A stretch of 7,963 bases of DNA from Porticoccaceae bacterium (GTDB lineage Bacteria; Pseudomonadota; Gammaproteobacteria; Pseudomonadales; Porticoccaceae): assembly GCA_003448675.1 (NCBI GenBank), contig DLXZ01000263.1:1-7963 (forward strand), given 5' to 3'. Shown here piece after piece: positions 1-6,027 of the stretch. The notes beneath the pieces were generated by a model that saw nothing but the letters and a program-made list of their open reading frames with translations, made no database searches and was not told the DNA's origin. The number at the start of each line of letters is the position of its first letter. The first letter of the stretch is position 1. Both the position numbers and the translations under genes were made by a program.

Positions 1-22
1 AAAAAGCCCCGCGTAGGGGCTT
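1..22 (-). terminator. Rho-independent terminator, second copy, cut by the window edge
   Basis: The stem AAGCCCC (4-10) / GGGGCTT (16-22) closes on the five-base loop GCGTA. Read on the minus strand it is followed by a T-run (complement of the A's at 1-5) that continues off the window. The plus-strand side has no T-run (gggtcttt follows), so it should stop only leftward transcription. All 22 bases are identical to 198-219, the core of the tRNA-Lys terminator. It would stop any transcript that escapes the first terminator or starts inside 23-191. Confidence 0.6.
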
Positions 23-191
23 GGGTCTTTACCTGGGTCGATACGCGCTGCGAGTCCATTGGCTGGATTGATGCTAAGGCCATTGCCTCTGGCCTTAGCA
101 CCCCTGCGGGGCTGCGTCGCTGCGCTCCTCGTCCAAACTGCTGGCGCAGTTTGTCGAACCGCGCTTCGAGGAACGAATCGCGAGCATCCAC
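23..191. repeat. Gene-free block of consecutive hairpins
   Basis: No believable protein gene lies here. The block holds a series of inverted repeats: 72-82/90-100 (11 bp, perfect, 7-base loop), 101-104/108-111 (CCCC/GGGG), 134-141/146-153 (CAAACTGC/GCAGTTTG, 8 bp, 4-base loop) and 161-168/174-181 (7 of 8 pairs). A longer-range pairing of TCCTCG (126-131) with CGAGGA (167-172) is an alternative fold. It sits between two copies of the same terminator core. Possible readings are a palindromic intergenic repeat, a small structured RNA on the minus strand, or decayed sequence beside the tRNA. The sequence alone does not decide between them. Confidence 0.45.
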
Positions 192-228
192 AAATAAAAA
201 AAGCCCCGCGTAGGGGCTTTTTTTATTT
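192..228. terminator. Rho-independent terminator of tRNA-Lys (symmetrical)
   Basis: A perfect 16-bp inverted repeat, 192-207 against 213-228, closes on the loop GCGTA. The GC core is GCCCC/GGGGC, flanked by A7 on one side and T7 on the other, so both strands show a hairpin followed by a T-run and it could terminate in both directions. Its right end touches the last base of the tRNA CCA (228). This places it directly behind the tRNA-Lys gene, as expected for a single-tRNA transcription unit. Confidence 0.85.
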
Positions 229-303
229 GGTGGGCCGTGCTGGATTCGAACCAGCGACCAATTGGTTAAAAGCCAACTGCTCTACCAACTGAGCTAACGG
301 CCC
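228..303 (-). tRNA. tRNA-Lys, anticodon UUU
   Basis: A 76-nt tRNA read on the minus strand with CCA encoded (228-230). The acceptor stem GGGCCGT/ACGGCCC is a perfect 7 bp (303-297 with 238-232) and the discriminator base is A. The D-arm sequence TAGCTCAGTTGGTAGAGCA, the T-loop sequence GGTTCGAATCC and the anticodon loop CTTTTAA on stem GTTGG/CCAAT are all present. Bases TTT at 34-36 read the lysine codons AAA and AAG. The gene is very close to the E. coli tRNA-Lys sequence as I recall it. It has its own promoter and terminator. From family knowledge, tRNA-Lys at this location (PA0976.1 in P. aeruginosa) is an attachment site for integrative elements. Confidence 0.97.
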
Positions 304-318
304 GCAAAAGAGGCGCAT

Positions 319-346
319 ATCATACTTATCAAGCCTTAAAGGTCAA
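319..346 (-). promoter_or_regulatory. Sigma-70 promoter of tRNA-Lys
   Basis: On the minus strand, TTGACC (341-346, 5 of 6 to consensus) and TATGAT (319-324, 5 of 6) are separated by 16 bp. The bases after the -10 read ATGCGCC, a GC-rich discriminator typical of stable-RNA promoters under stringent control. The predicted start is about 8-10 nt before the tRNA 5' end at 303, giving a short leader for RNase P. It occupies the 50-bp gap after the queC stop, so the tRNA does not depend on the queEC transcript. Confidence 0.8.
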
Positions 347-353
347 GCAAAAC

Positions 354-1055
354 TCACTGCTGATAGGCGGTGGGATCACTAACGCCCACAGCAGCAAAAC
401 CGCGTTTTCTGATCACGCAGCTATCGCAATGTCCACAGGCCAAACCCGCCGGTGAAGCCTGATAACAGGACACGGTTAGGCCGTAGTCGACGCCCAGCTC
501 CAGTCCCCGCGTGATGATGGCTTCCTTGGCCAGGGAAATAAGGGGGGTATGGATGCTGAAATGCCTGCCCTCGACGCTGGCGCGGGTAGCCAGATTGGCC
601 ATGGTCTCAAAGGCCGTAATGTATTCAGGCCGGCAGTCTGGATAGCCAGAATAGTCGACGGCATTGACGCCAATGAAAATATCACTGGCGCCAAGCACTT
701 CCGCCCAGCCAAGAGCAATGGACAGGAATACGGTGTTGCGGGCCGGCACATAGGTAACCGGAATATCGTTTTCGAGGCCGTCAGGTGAGCTTGTGGAGTC
801 TGGCACCGCGATGGCTTCGTCGGTCAGGGCGGAGCCGCCAATGGCACGCAGATCCAATTCCACCACCTTATGCTCGGTTGCACCCTGGGCCTCGCTCACA
901 CGCAGGGAAGCATCCAGCTCGCTACGGTGTCTCTGGCCATAATCGAAAGCGAGACAATAACAATCGAACCCCCTCTCCATGGCGACGGCAAGCACGGTGG
1001 CTGAATCCAGCCCCCCCGACACCAGCACCACTGCTTTTTCGTTGCTCACCGCCAT
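354..1055 (-). CDS. queC: 7-cyano-7-deazaguanine synthase QueC
   Basis: QueC converts 7-carboxy-7-deazaguanine to preQ0 in the cytoplasm using ATP and ammonia, a step of queuosine synthesis directly after QueE. The 233-residue product has the PP-loop ATP-pyrophosphatase motif SGGLDS at 13-18. Near the C-terminus the zinc-binding cysteines C197, C207, C210 and C213 sit in CX9CX2CX2C, and [10 protein letters not shown] is a family signature. Length is normal. The frame extends 13 codons upstream to a TTG (1094), but that extension overlaps the end of queE and precedes the usual N-terminus ([15 protein letters not shown]), so I take the ATG at 1055. It lies 14 bp after the queE stop with no strong Shine-Dalgarno, which suggests translational coupling. 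No hairpin terminator is visible after the stop; the tRNA-Lys promoter follows at once. Confidence 0.95.
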   Translation of the reverse strand: MAVSNEKAVVLVSGGLDSATVLAVAMERGFDCYCLAFDYGQRHRSELDASLRVSEAQGATEHKVVELDLRAIGGSALTDEAIAVPDSTSSPDGLENDIPVTYVPARNTVFLSIALGWAEVLGASDIFIGVNAVDYSGYPDCRPEYITAFETMANLATRASVEGRHFSIHTPLISLAKEAIITRGLELGVDYGLTVSCYQASPAGLACGHCDSCVIRKRGFAAVGVSDPTAYQQ

Positions 1056-1069
1056 TCCAGAGTCCGCCG

Positions 1070-1720
1070 CTATTTGCCGGGCACATCGCCCCAAAGTTGC
1101 TTGTGTAATTGCAGCTGCATTCTTACGGGTAAACGATCTTCAATTACCCAGTCCGCCAGCGCGCGGGCTTCAATTTGGCCATGGCTGGGGGAGAAAAGCA
1201 CTTCGACCTTTCGGCCTGTGAGATTGTGCTGGTCCAATTGCAGGCGCGCCCATTCGTAATCGGTGCGATCGCAAATCACGAATTTGACTTCATCGCCGGG
1301 CTTCAGGTGTTTGATATTGTCCCAGTGATTACGCGCCACTTCGCCGGAGCCGGGTGTTTTGATATCCAGAATAACGGCCACACGGGGGTCCACGTCCCCG
1401 GTGGGCACAGCGCCGCTGGTTTCCAGGGAAACCCGGTAACCACCATCACAAAGAGCCGTGAGCAATTCCAGGCAGGTGGGCTGGGCTAGCGGTTCGCCGC
1501 CCGTTACCGTCACATGAGAAGTATTAAGCCCCCCTACCTCATTAAGGATTTCGCTGATTGAATATTTCTGGCCACCATGAAAGGCATACTCGGTATCGCA
1601 GTAATGACAGCGCAGAGGGCAGCCGGTGAGGCGCACGAAGGCCGTCGGCAGACCAACCGTTGAGGTTTCGCCCTGCAGGGAGTAGAAAATTTCGGTGATA
1701 CGCAGTGTATCCTCAATCAT
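1070..1720 (-). CDS. queE: 7-carboxy-7-deazaguanine synthase QueE (radical SAM)
   Basis: QueE rearranges 6-carboxy-tetrahydropterin to 7-carboxy-7-deazaguanine with a [4Fe-4S] cluster and S-adenosylmethionine; QueC then uses the product. The 216-residue protein opens with the substrate-side segment [10 protein letters not shown] (9-18). The cluster motif CX3CX2C is at C34, C38 and C41, and the SAM-contacting GGEP at 74-77. It closes with [11 protein letters not shown], typical of the family. Length is normal for the proteobacterial form. The ATG at 1720 is the natural start, though no good Shine-Dalgarno precedes it (the upstream bases are AT-rich). It forms a two-gene unit with queC. QueD, which makes the substrate, is not in the window. 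A promoter candidate lies about 100 bp upstream. Confidence 0.96.
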   Translation of the reverse strand: MIEDTLRITEIFYSLQGETSTVGLPTAFVRLTGCPLRCHYCDTEYAFHGGQKYSISEILNEVGGLNTSHVTVTGGEPLAQPTCLELLTALCDGGYRVSLETSGAVPTGDVDPRVAVILDIKTPGSGEVARNHWDNIKHLKPGDEVKFVICDRTDYEWARLQLDQHNLTGRKVEVLFSPSHGQIEARALADWVIEDRLPVRMQLQLHKQLWGDVPGK

Positions 1721-1770
1721 GGAATTTACGAGGCTTTAATAAAGGATGAGTCTATAACCCTGGTGAGAGC

Positions 1771-1817
1771 CCTGCCGGGTCGAATGAAATGACGAGGGCA
1801 GGAAGCTCTATGAGAGC
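1771..1817 (-). other. Two small hairpins in the queE leader
   Basis: If transcription starts near 1814, the queE leader of about 94 nt begins in a small inverted repeat, GCTCT/AGAGC (1805-1809/1813-1817). It then contains a 6-bp stem CCTGCC/GGCAGG (1771-1776/1797-1802). The larger loop can close further by TCG/CGA (1780-1782/1793-1795). I do not recognise a known riboswitch: the A-rich tail expected of a preQ1 aptamer is absent. The stems could equally be chance structure. Confidence 0.3.
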
Positions 1818-1820
1818 AGT

Positions 1821-1849
1821 ATTTTACCGGAAATAGTGACCCTTGTTAC
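1821..1849 (-). promoter_or_regulatory. Candidate sigma-70 promoter for queE-queC
   Basis: On the minus strand, GTAACA (1844-1849, 4 of 6) and TAAAAT (1821-1826, 5 of 6) have the ideal 17-bp spacing. They lie in the roughly 190-bp gap between cpoB and queE, the only long intergenic gap in the chain of genes. The predicted start is near 1814. No T-tailed terminator is visible after cpoB, so queEC may also receive read-through from the Tol operon. Confidence 0.4.
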
Positions 1850-1868
1850 AGCAGTAAGCAACGAGGAC

Positions 1869-1881
1869 GGGATAGTATCCC
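1869..1881. promoter_or_regulatory. 13-bp palindrome upstream of the queEC promoter
   Basis: GGGATA-G-TATCCC is perfectly symmetrical around position 1875. The single-base centre makes an RNA hairpin impossible, so a DNA-binding dimer site is the more natural reading. It sits 20 bp upstream of the predicted -35 and centres near -61 from the predicted start, a common activator position. I cannot assign a regulator, and one isolated palindrome of this size can arise by chance. Confidence 0.3.
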
Positions 1882-1913
1882 AGCCGAGACGGCCGCCGGG
1901 AAGGGGGCTTCGG

Positions 1914-2768
1914 TTAATAGTTTTGCAGCAGGTAGTCCTGGGCCAGCCGAGCTGCACTGTCCGAGCCCAGTGCGGCTCTTTCCAACATCGCGCGCGCCAG
2001 ATCGTTTTTACCCTGCAAATGGTAGACTTTCCCCAACTTGAACGTGGCATCACTGACTTTGCGGTGTGCCGGATACTTGTCCACCACCACCTTAAATTGT
2101 TGTTCGGCCTGTGGTAATTCGCCATCCAATAAGTGCAACTCTCCCATCCAGTAGTGGGCATTGGCGCTATAGGCACTGGCGGGATAATCGTTGATATATT
2201 GCTTTAATGCGATTTTGGCATCGTGGGTCTTACGCTCCTTCAGTAACGCATAGGCTCGATCATAGGCCACCTGGGCGCCACTATCATCACCAGACACGGA
2301 CGGCAGGGGCTGGTCGGCCGTAACCGCTGCACCAGCAGCAGAAGCGGTAGCAGAACCATCCGTATCAAGGCCAGCACCCGCGCCACTACCACCGGTCAAC
2401 GGCACCCCGGTACTGACCAGGGCCGAAAGCCGGCGATCCAGATCGAGATAATCTTCGCGCTGTTGCTTTTTTAACCGGGCCAGCGCGTTGCCCTGCTCCT
2501 CCACCAAACCACGCAACTGGCGGATTTCTTCAAGCAGCATCTGATTGCGATAGTAGGGGTCATCCACTGCATCACCAGCAGTATCAGCCGGATCTGGCAC
2601 TTGAGGATAAACTGGGGTGCCTGACTGAGTCACCTGCCCCCCGCTAGGGATATTACCGCCGATTTCCTCAATTGGGGCGGGTGCCGCACCGGTAAGTGCC
2701 GACAGCAACAAAATCGGAGACAGGGCTAAACTGAGCCAAAGGCGAGGCGTTCGAAGGAGCATTTTCAT
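1914..2768 (-). CDS. cpoB: Cell division coordinator CpoB (YbgF)
   Basis: CpoB is a periplasmic protein that binds TolA and, in E. coli, coordinates PBP1B peptidoglycan synthesis with outer-membrane constriction at the septum. The 284-residue product has a signal peptide (KR-bearing n-region, hydrophobic core about 10-27, probable cleavage after A29 or A31). A heptad-like coiled coil at about 73-117 should be the trimerising segment. A Gly/Ala/Ser/Thr/Asp linker follows (about 118-164), then TPR repeats (about 166-284) with the AYxxAxYWMGE-like element at about 198-210. I take the ATG at 2768, though its Shine-Dalgarno is poor. An in-frame TTG at 2780 with a weak GGA before it would add four residues and is a real alternative. 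It follows pal by 82 bp, its usual place as last gene of the Tol-Pal group. Confidence 0.92.
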   Translation of the reverse strand: MKMLLRTPRLWLSLALSPILLLSALTGAAPAPIEEIGGNIPSGGQVTQSGTPVYPQVPDPADTAGDAVDDPYYRNQMLLEEIRQLRGLVEEQGNALARLKKQQREDYLDLDRRLSALVSTGVPLTGGSGAGAGLDTDGSATASAAGAAVTADQPLPSVSGDDSGAQVAYDRAYALLKERKTHDAKIALKQYINDYPASAYSANAHYWMGELHLLDGELPQAEQQFKVVVDKYPAHRKVSDATFKLGKVYHLQGKNDLARAMLERAALGSDSAARLAQDYLLQNY

Positions 2769-2810
2769 CGCGTGAAACAAACTGATTTTCCGGCGCTACG
2801 GAGTCAGGAA

Positions 2811-2832
2811 GCGGTGCGCCTTCGCACACCGC
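2811..2832 (-). other. Hairpin between pal and cpoB
   Basis: The RNA read on the minus strand can form an 8-bp stem, GCG plus GTGCG against CGCAC plus CGC, with a two-base bulge (2828-2829) and the loop AAGG. It lies 18 bp after the pal stop. No T-run follows, so it is not a classical terminator. It could protect the 3' end of pal mRNA or reduce passage into cpoB. Function is inferred from position only. Confidence 0.4.
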
Positions 2833-2850
2833 CGCCACTTTCGGGAAAAC

Positions 2851-3357
2851 CTATTTGAGCTCGGCTCTTCGGTTCACGGCCCAGTCAGCTTCGTTGCTAC
2901 CCATTGCCAGAGGTCGCTCTTCTCCGTAACTGATCACTTCCACCAGACTACCGTCTACACCCTGAAGCATCAGAAACTCCTTGACCGCTGCGCCGCGCCG
3001 CTCTCCTAGAGCCATATTGTACTCACGGGTGCCGCGCTCATCGGCGTGACCTTCGACACGTACATTTACCGGGTTGGCAAGCAAACGCTGCGCATGAATA
3101 CGCAGGGCCGCCAGGGCCTCCGGCTTGAGTACGGACTTGTCAAAGTCGAAATAGAAAACTGTCTCAACATCGCCAGCGGTATCTATACCGCTACCGGAAA
3201 CGCCATCGCCGCTAACACTACCCGTGGTCACGTCGCTGCCAGAAATAGTGCTTGTCCCCGCGCCTGCGGTATCACTGGTTGATGAAGTCGAGCACGCGGC
3301 AAGAAACAGCGACAACAGACTGATAACAAAAGTGGTTTTTAAAACAGATTGCTTCAT
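2851..3357 (-). CDS. pal: Peptidoglycan-associated lipoprotein Pal (OprL type)
   Basis: Pal is anchored in the outer membrane by lipid and binds diaminopimelate of peptidoglycan. It also binds TolB and so tethers the outer membrane to the wall. The 168-residue precursor has a lipobox LAAC with the lipidated cysteine at C22. Ser23 at +2 favours export to the outer membrane. A disordered Ser/Thr/Gly/Asp linker (about 23-64) leads to the OmpA-like domain (about 67-168) with the binding signature [11 protein letters not shown] at 104-114 and a terminal NRRAELK. The open frame reaches a TTG four codons upstream (3369), but GGAG at 3364-3367 overlaps that codon and is spaced six bases from the ATG at 3357, so the ATG is the start. 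It lies 49 bp after tolB. Confidence 0.97.
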   Translation of the reverse strand: MKQSVLKTTFVISLLSLFLAACSTSSTSDTAGAGTSTISGSDVTTGSVSGDGVSGSGIDTAGDVETVFYFDFDKSVLKPEALAALRIHAQRLLANPVNVRVEGHADERGTREYNMALGERRGAAVKEFLMLQGVDGSLVEVISYGEERPLAMGSNEADWAVNRRAELK

Positions 3358-3363
3358 TGCTTT

Positions 3364-3367
3364 CTCC
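3364..3367 (-). promoter_or_regulatory. Ribosome binding site of pal
   Basis: GGAG on the minus strand stands six bases before the ATG at 3357. It overlaps the upstream in-frame TTG (3367-3369), so it excludes that codon as the start. Confidence 0.75.
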
Positions 3368-3375
3368 AAAGGTAT

Positions 3376-3389
3376 GTGCCTGATGGCAC
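3376..3389 (-). other. Small hairpin between tolB and pal
   Basis: The RNA on the minus strand reads GTGCC-ATCA-GGCAC, a perfect 5-bp stem with a four-base loop. It ends 8 bases before the pal Shine-Dalgarno. No T-run follows, so termination is unlikely. It might tune pal translation or mark an RNA-processing point between tolB and the highly expressed pal. Confidence 0.35.
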
Positions 3390-3406
3390 GGGTGTACTGT
3401 AAACGA

Positions 3407-4720
3407 TTATTTTAAAAAGGGCGACCATGCGGGTTCCCGAACATCGCCACTCCGAGAGGGCAAAAGATAACGGACGCCAGCGTCGATCGACACCGCCGCC
3501 AGCACACCTTTATTACCGGCCTTGGTGGCATACAACAACATTGCACCATTAGGTGCAACAGAAGGTGACTCATCGAGACTGGTAGAGGTCAGCACGCGCA
3601 GATCTCCGGTCACCAGGTCCTGGGAAGCAATATGGAAGACCCCGCCACGCCTGTGCACCATGACAAGGGTGCGGCCATCAGGGGCCAGGCTGGGGCGCGC
3701 ATTATAGGAACCATCGAACGTGAGCCTTTCGATCTTGCCGCCGGCAATGGTTAACTTGTATATCTGCGGAGAACCGCCCCTGTCGGAAGTGAAAAGAATG
3801 GCCCTACCATCCGGCGTCCAGGTGGGTTCCGTGTCGATGGCAAAGTGACGGGTCAAACGCGTGAAACTTTTTGTCGCCAGGCTGTATAGGTATATTTCCG
3901 GGTTGCCGTCCTTGGACAACACCAGCGCCAGACTCCGACCATCGGGAGACCAGGCCGGCGCACCATTCAAACCCCGAAAATTAGTCAGCTGTTGCCGCTG
4001 GGCGCCGGCCAGCCGTTGGCGAAAAATAGCCGGCCTGCCGGTCTCAAAGGAAACATACACCAGCTCACTGCCATCGGGTGACCAGTTGGGCGACATAATC
4101 GGTTGTTTTGACTTAAGCATCAGACGCTCACGAGCACCGTCGGCATCGGATACCATCAAGCGGTAGACCAGCTCACCCCGCTCCTGCTTGGCAGTGACAT
4201 ATGCCAAGCGGGTGGAAAACGCACCCCGAATACCCGTGATGGCCTCAAACACCTTGTCGCTGATGTAGTGGGCGATATCCCTCAACTCAGTGCTTTTACC
4301 CCGAACCCGTTGGGTAAACACGGTACGCTCACCGGGAATTTCCAGTAGGCTGAAGGTCACCTGGATAGCGCCATCACTGCTCGTAACAGCTTTGCCAACG
4401 ACCAGATACTCCATCCCAACCACGCGCCAGTCTCGGAAATAGACTTCCTCTACAGTTGCTGGGTTGGAAAGCATGTTGGCCTTGGGCATCGGCTCAAATA
4501 AACCGCTGCGACGCAGATCCTCGGTCACAATGGCGCTGATATCTTCTCTGACGCCACCGGGCGCCAGCATCGTCGGAATTGCTATTTTGGTGGGGTTATC
4601 AGCGCCCCGGGTAATTTCTATGCTCAGCTCCGCGTGGGCGCCCAGCGCGTAACACAACGTCAGCATCAGAGTGATAACAATCCGGTTCCAATACAAAATC
4701 AGTCCCCTAAAATATGACAA
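3407..4720 (-). CDS. tolB: Tol-Pal system periplasmic protein TolB
   Basis: TolB is the periplasmic partner that binds Pal and is released or recruited by energised TolA. The 437-residue precursor carries a signal peptide (Arg5, Arg13, hydrophobic core about 14-27, probable cleavage AHA/E at 30-31). The N-terminal TolB domain (about 31-165) is followed by a beta-propeller. Six blade-type motifs are visible: PNWSPDG (211), PAWSPDG (255), PTWTPDG (299), PSLAPDG (343), PSVAPNG (386) and the incomplete PAWSP (430) at the C-terminus. The start is TTG at 4720, supported by AGGAG at 4727-4731 with six bases of spacing. An in-frame TTG at 4696 after AGGGGA is a weaker alternative with a shorter signal peptide. 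The gene begins 26 bp after tolA. Length is normal. Confidence 0.97.
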   Translation of the reverse strand: MSYFRGLILYWNRIVITLMLTLCYALGAHAELSIEITRGADNPTKIAIPTMLAPGGVREDISAIVTEDLRRSGLFEPMPKANMLSNPATVEEVYFRDWRVVGMEYLVVGKAVTSSDGAIQVTFSLLEIPGERTVFTQRVRGKSTELRDIAHYISDKVFEAITGIRGAFSTRLAYVTAKQERGELVYRLMVSDADGARERLMLKSKQPIMSPNWSPDGSELVYVSFETGRPAIFRQRLAGAQRQQLTNFRGLNGAPAWSPDGRSLALVLSKDGNPEIYLYSLATKSFTRLTRHFAIDTEPTWTPDGRAILFTSDRGGSPQIYKLTIAGGKIERLTFDGSYNARPSLAPDGRTLVMVHRRGGVFHIASQDLVTGDLRVLTSTSLDESPSVAPNGAMLLYATKAGNKGVLAAVSIDAGVRYLLPSRSGDVREPAWSPFLK

Positions 4721-4726
4721 AGTTGG

Positions 4727-4731
4727 CTCCT
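4727..4731 (-). promoter_or_regulatory. Ribosome binding site of tolB
   Basis: AGGAG on the minus strand, six bases before TTG 4720. This near-ideal site is the main reason for accepting a TTG start for tolB. Confidence 0.75.
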
Positions 4732-4746
4732 AACAGTATGCGTCGC

Positions 4747-5571
4747 TTACAAACGCAGGTCATCCGGCCGGAACACCAGACGAAAACGACGAAAGCTGGA
4801 TTCAAACAAACGGGGATTGCTTTGCGACAATTCCTGCAAGCGCTCGAAACGCTCTACCTTGTGAACCGCCTGTTCGGCGGAGCGATCAAAAGCGCTATTG
4901 CCACTGCCTTTTTCCACCGCTACCGATACAACACGCCCCGTGGGCACCAGCTGAATAATCAAGGTGACCTCCATCCCCCGGCGAGCACTGGGTGGCCGAC
5001 TCCAGTTAGTGGCGATACGATCACTGATATACGCGCTGTAACTACCCACCAATTGTTCGTCCGCTGCCGCGTTACGAAAGGCCTCTTCATCCTTTAGCGC
5101 CTCGGCGAAAGCCAGCTCCTGTTCACGCTTGAGGGCTTCTTCCCTGGCTTTTCTGGCTTCCTCCTGCTTCCGTTTTCGCGCTTCGGCCTGCTCTCTTTCC
5201 CGCCGTTGCCGGTCTTTTCTCGCTTTGTCTTCCCTGGCTTTTTTTTCCGCCGCCAGCTTTTCCTCCCGTAAACGCGCCTGGCGCTTTTGTTCCGCACGTT
5301 TTTTGGCAGCATTTTGCTGCTGAGTATCTTTTTTCGGCGGTTTTTTTGTCGGCGGTGTCACCGGCGCCTTTGGTGGCTCCACTTGTAGCAGGGTTGCCTC
5401 GATATACTGAGGCTGAATCCGCACCTGCTTGCGTTCGGGCGTCCAGCCCACCATCAGCACCACCACAAGCAGTCCATGCAGGGACACACTGCATACGATA
5501 CCAGCGGAATAGGCTTTGAGCGTGTTATTCAACCTGGCCTCGCGATCCCTGCTTAGCCGACTCCATAGCAC
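4747..5571 (-). CDS. tolA: Tol-Pal system protein TolA (short arm)
   Basis: TolA links the TolQR proton motor to TolB/Pal across the periplasm. In 274 residues it shows a basic cytoplasmic tail, one membrane helix (about 23-43) containing the Ser-x3-His pair S28/H32 that contacts TolQR, a Pro-rich stretch (66-80) and a Lys/Arg/Glu/Ala coiled-coil arm (about 84-165). The globular domain III (about 174-274) has SYSAYISDRIATNWSRPPSA and a RPDDLRL end resembling Pseudomonas TolA. It is short: about 350 residues in P. aeruginosa and 421 in E. coli, the deficit falling in the arm. No in-frame ATG exists near the start. GTG 5571 is the first possible codon after the in-frame stop at 5578-5580. TTG 5532, preceded by GAGG at five bases, is a credible alternative giving 261 residues. 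It lies 16 bp after tolR. Confidence 0.93.
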   Translation of the reverse strand: MLWSRLSRDREARLNNTLKAYSAGIVCSVSLHGLLVVVLMVGWTPERKQVRIQPQYIEATLLQVEPPKAPVTPPTKKPPKKDTQQQNAAKKRAEQKRQARLREEKLAAEKKAREDKARKDRQRREREQAEARKRKQEEARKAREEALKREQELAFAEALKDEEAFRNAAADEQLVGSYSAYISDRIATNWSRPPSARRGMEVTLIIQLVPTGRVVSVAVEKGSGNSAFDRSAEQAVHKVERFERLQELSQSNPRLFESSFRRFRLVFRPDDLRL

Positions 5572-5587
5572 CGAGGGTCATGACTTC

Positions 5588-6025
5588 TCACTTGCCAGGG
5601 GGTTCAGTCACCAGCCCAACGCTGGCGGCGCCGGCGCCCTGAAGCTGGGCCATTAGGCTTACCACCGCACCGTAGTCCACACGCCGATCACCCCATACCA
5701 GTACCGGAGTATCTGGTTTCTGCGCCAGCACTTTCGCAACTTTAGTCACAATATCGGCCAATGCCTCCTTTTGGTTTTTGCCATTGCCCAAATCCACGTA
5801 GTAGCTGCCATCGGCCTTAATGGAAACAATCAGCGGGTCTTTTGCCTTGTCATCCAGAGGGCTGGTCGGCGCCTTCGGCAGATCCACCTTGACCCCCTGC
5901 ATCAACAAGGGCGCGGTAATCATAAAAACGATCAATAGCACCAGCATCACATCGATGTAGGGCACGACATTAATTTCCGCGACCAGTTTTTTTCGCCGGC
6001 CTTTTCCTGCTTTACCCGTTGCCAT
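5588..6025 (-). CDS. tolR: Tol-Pal system protein TolR (ExbD family)
   Basis: TolR is the stator partner of TolQ and uses the proton gradient to energise TolA. It is an inner-membrane protein of 145 residues with a basic cytoplasmic start (KGRRKK, 8-13), one membrane helix (about 24-43) and a periplasmic domain. The proton-carrying aspartate is D25 in VPYIDVML, equivalent to D23 of E. coli TolR. The periplasmic part ends in the usual small domain (about 60-145) with LVWGDRRVDYGAVVSLM. The ATG at 6025 lies two bases after the tolQ stop (TAA-AT-ATG), so translation is almost certainly coupled; no independent Shine-Dalgarno is evident. Confidence 0.97.
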   Translation of the reverse strand: MATGKAGKGRRKKLVAEINVVPYIDVMLVLLIVFMITAPLLMQGVKVDLPKAPTSPLDDKAKDPLIVSIKADGSYYVDLGNGKNQKEALADIVTKVAKVLAQKPDTPVLVWGDRRVDYGAVVSLMAQLQGAGAASVGLVTEPPGK

Positions 6026-6027
6026 AT

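Noticed and set aside
59..292. Plus-strand open frame of 77 codons ending in GRAGFEPATNWLKANCSTN
   Set aside because: Its second half is the antisense of tRNA-Lys and its terminator; this type of peptide is a well-known false call over tRNA genes. No ribosome binding site or family resemblance.
1..303. Duplicated attachment sites of an integrated element inside the window
   Set aside because: The repeat at 1-22 copies only the terminator, not the tRNA 3' end, and no integrase is present.
1056..1094. Longer queC start at TTG 1094
   Set aside because: It overlaps the queE coding end and adds residues not found in QueC; ATG 1055 fits the family N-terminus.
228..1720. Idea that queEC sit next to tRNA-Lys because they modify it
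   Set aside because: Queuosine is placed in tRNAs with GUN anticodons (Asn, Asp, His, Tyr), not in tRNA-Lys(UUU), so the adjacency has no direct functional reading.
1721..1820. preQ1 riboswitch in the queE leader
   Set aside because: The stem at 1771-1802 lacks the A-rich pseudoknot tail and conserved loop bases of preQ1 aptamers.
1808..2176. Minus-strand open frame of 122 codons overlapping the end of cpoB
   Set aside because: Out of frame with the clear TPR protein CpoB, with Trp- and Arg-rich random composition. It extends past cpoB only by lack of a stop.
3409..3414. Possible -10 (TAAAAT) for a pal-specific promoter at the end of tolB
   Set aside because: 5 of 6 to consensus, but no acceptable -35 at 15-19 bp upstream; not listed as a promoter.
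5129..5323. Plus-strand open frame rich in Ala, Ser, Phe and Arg
   Set aside because: It is the mirror of the Lys/Glu/Arg-rich TolA arm, whose low-complexity codons lack stops on the opposite strand.
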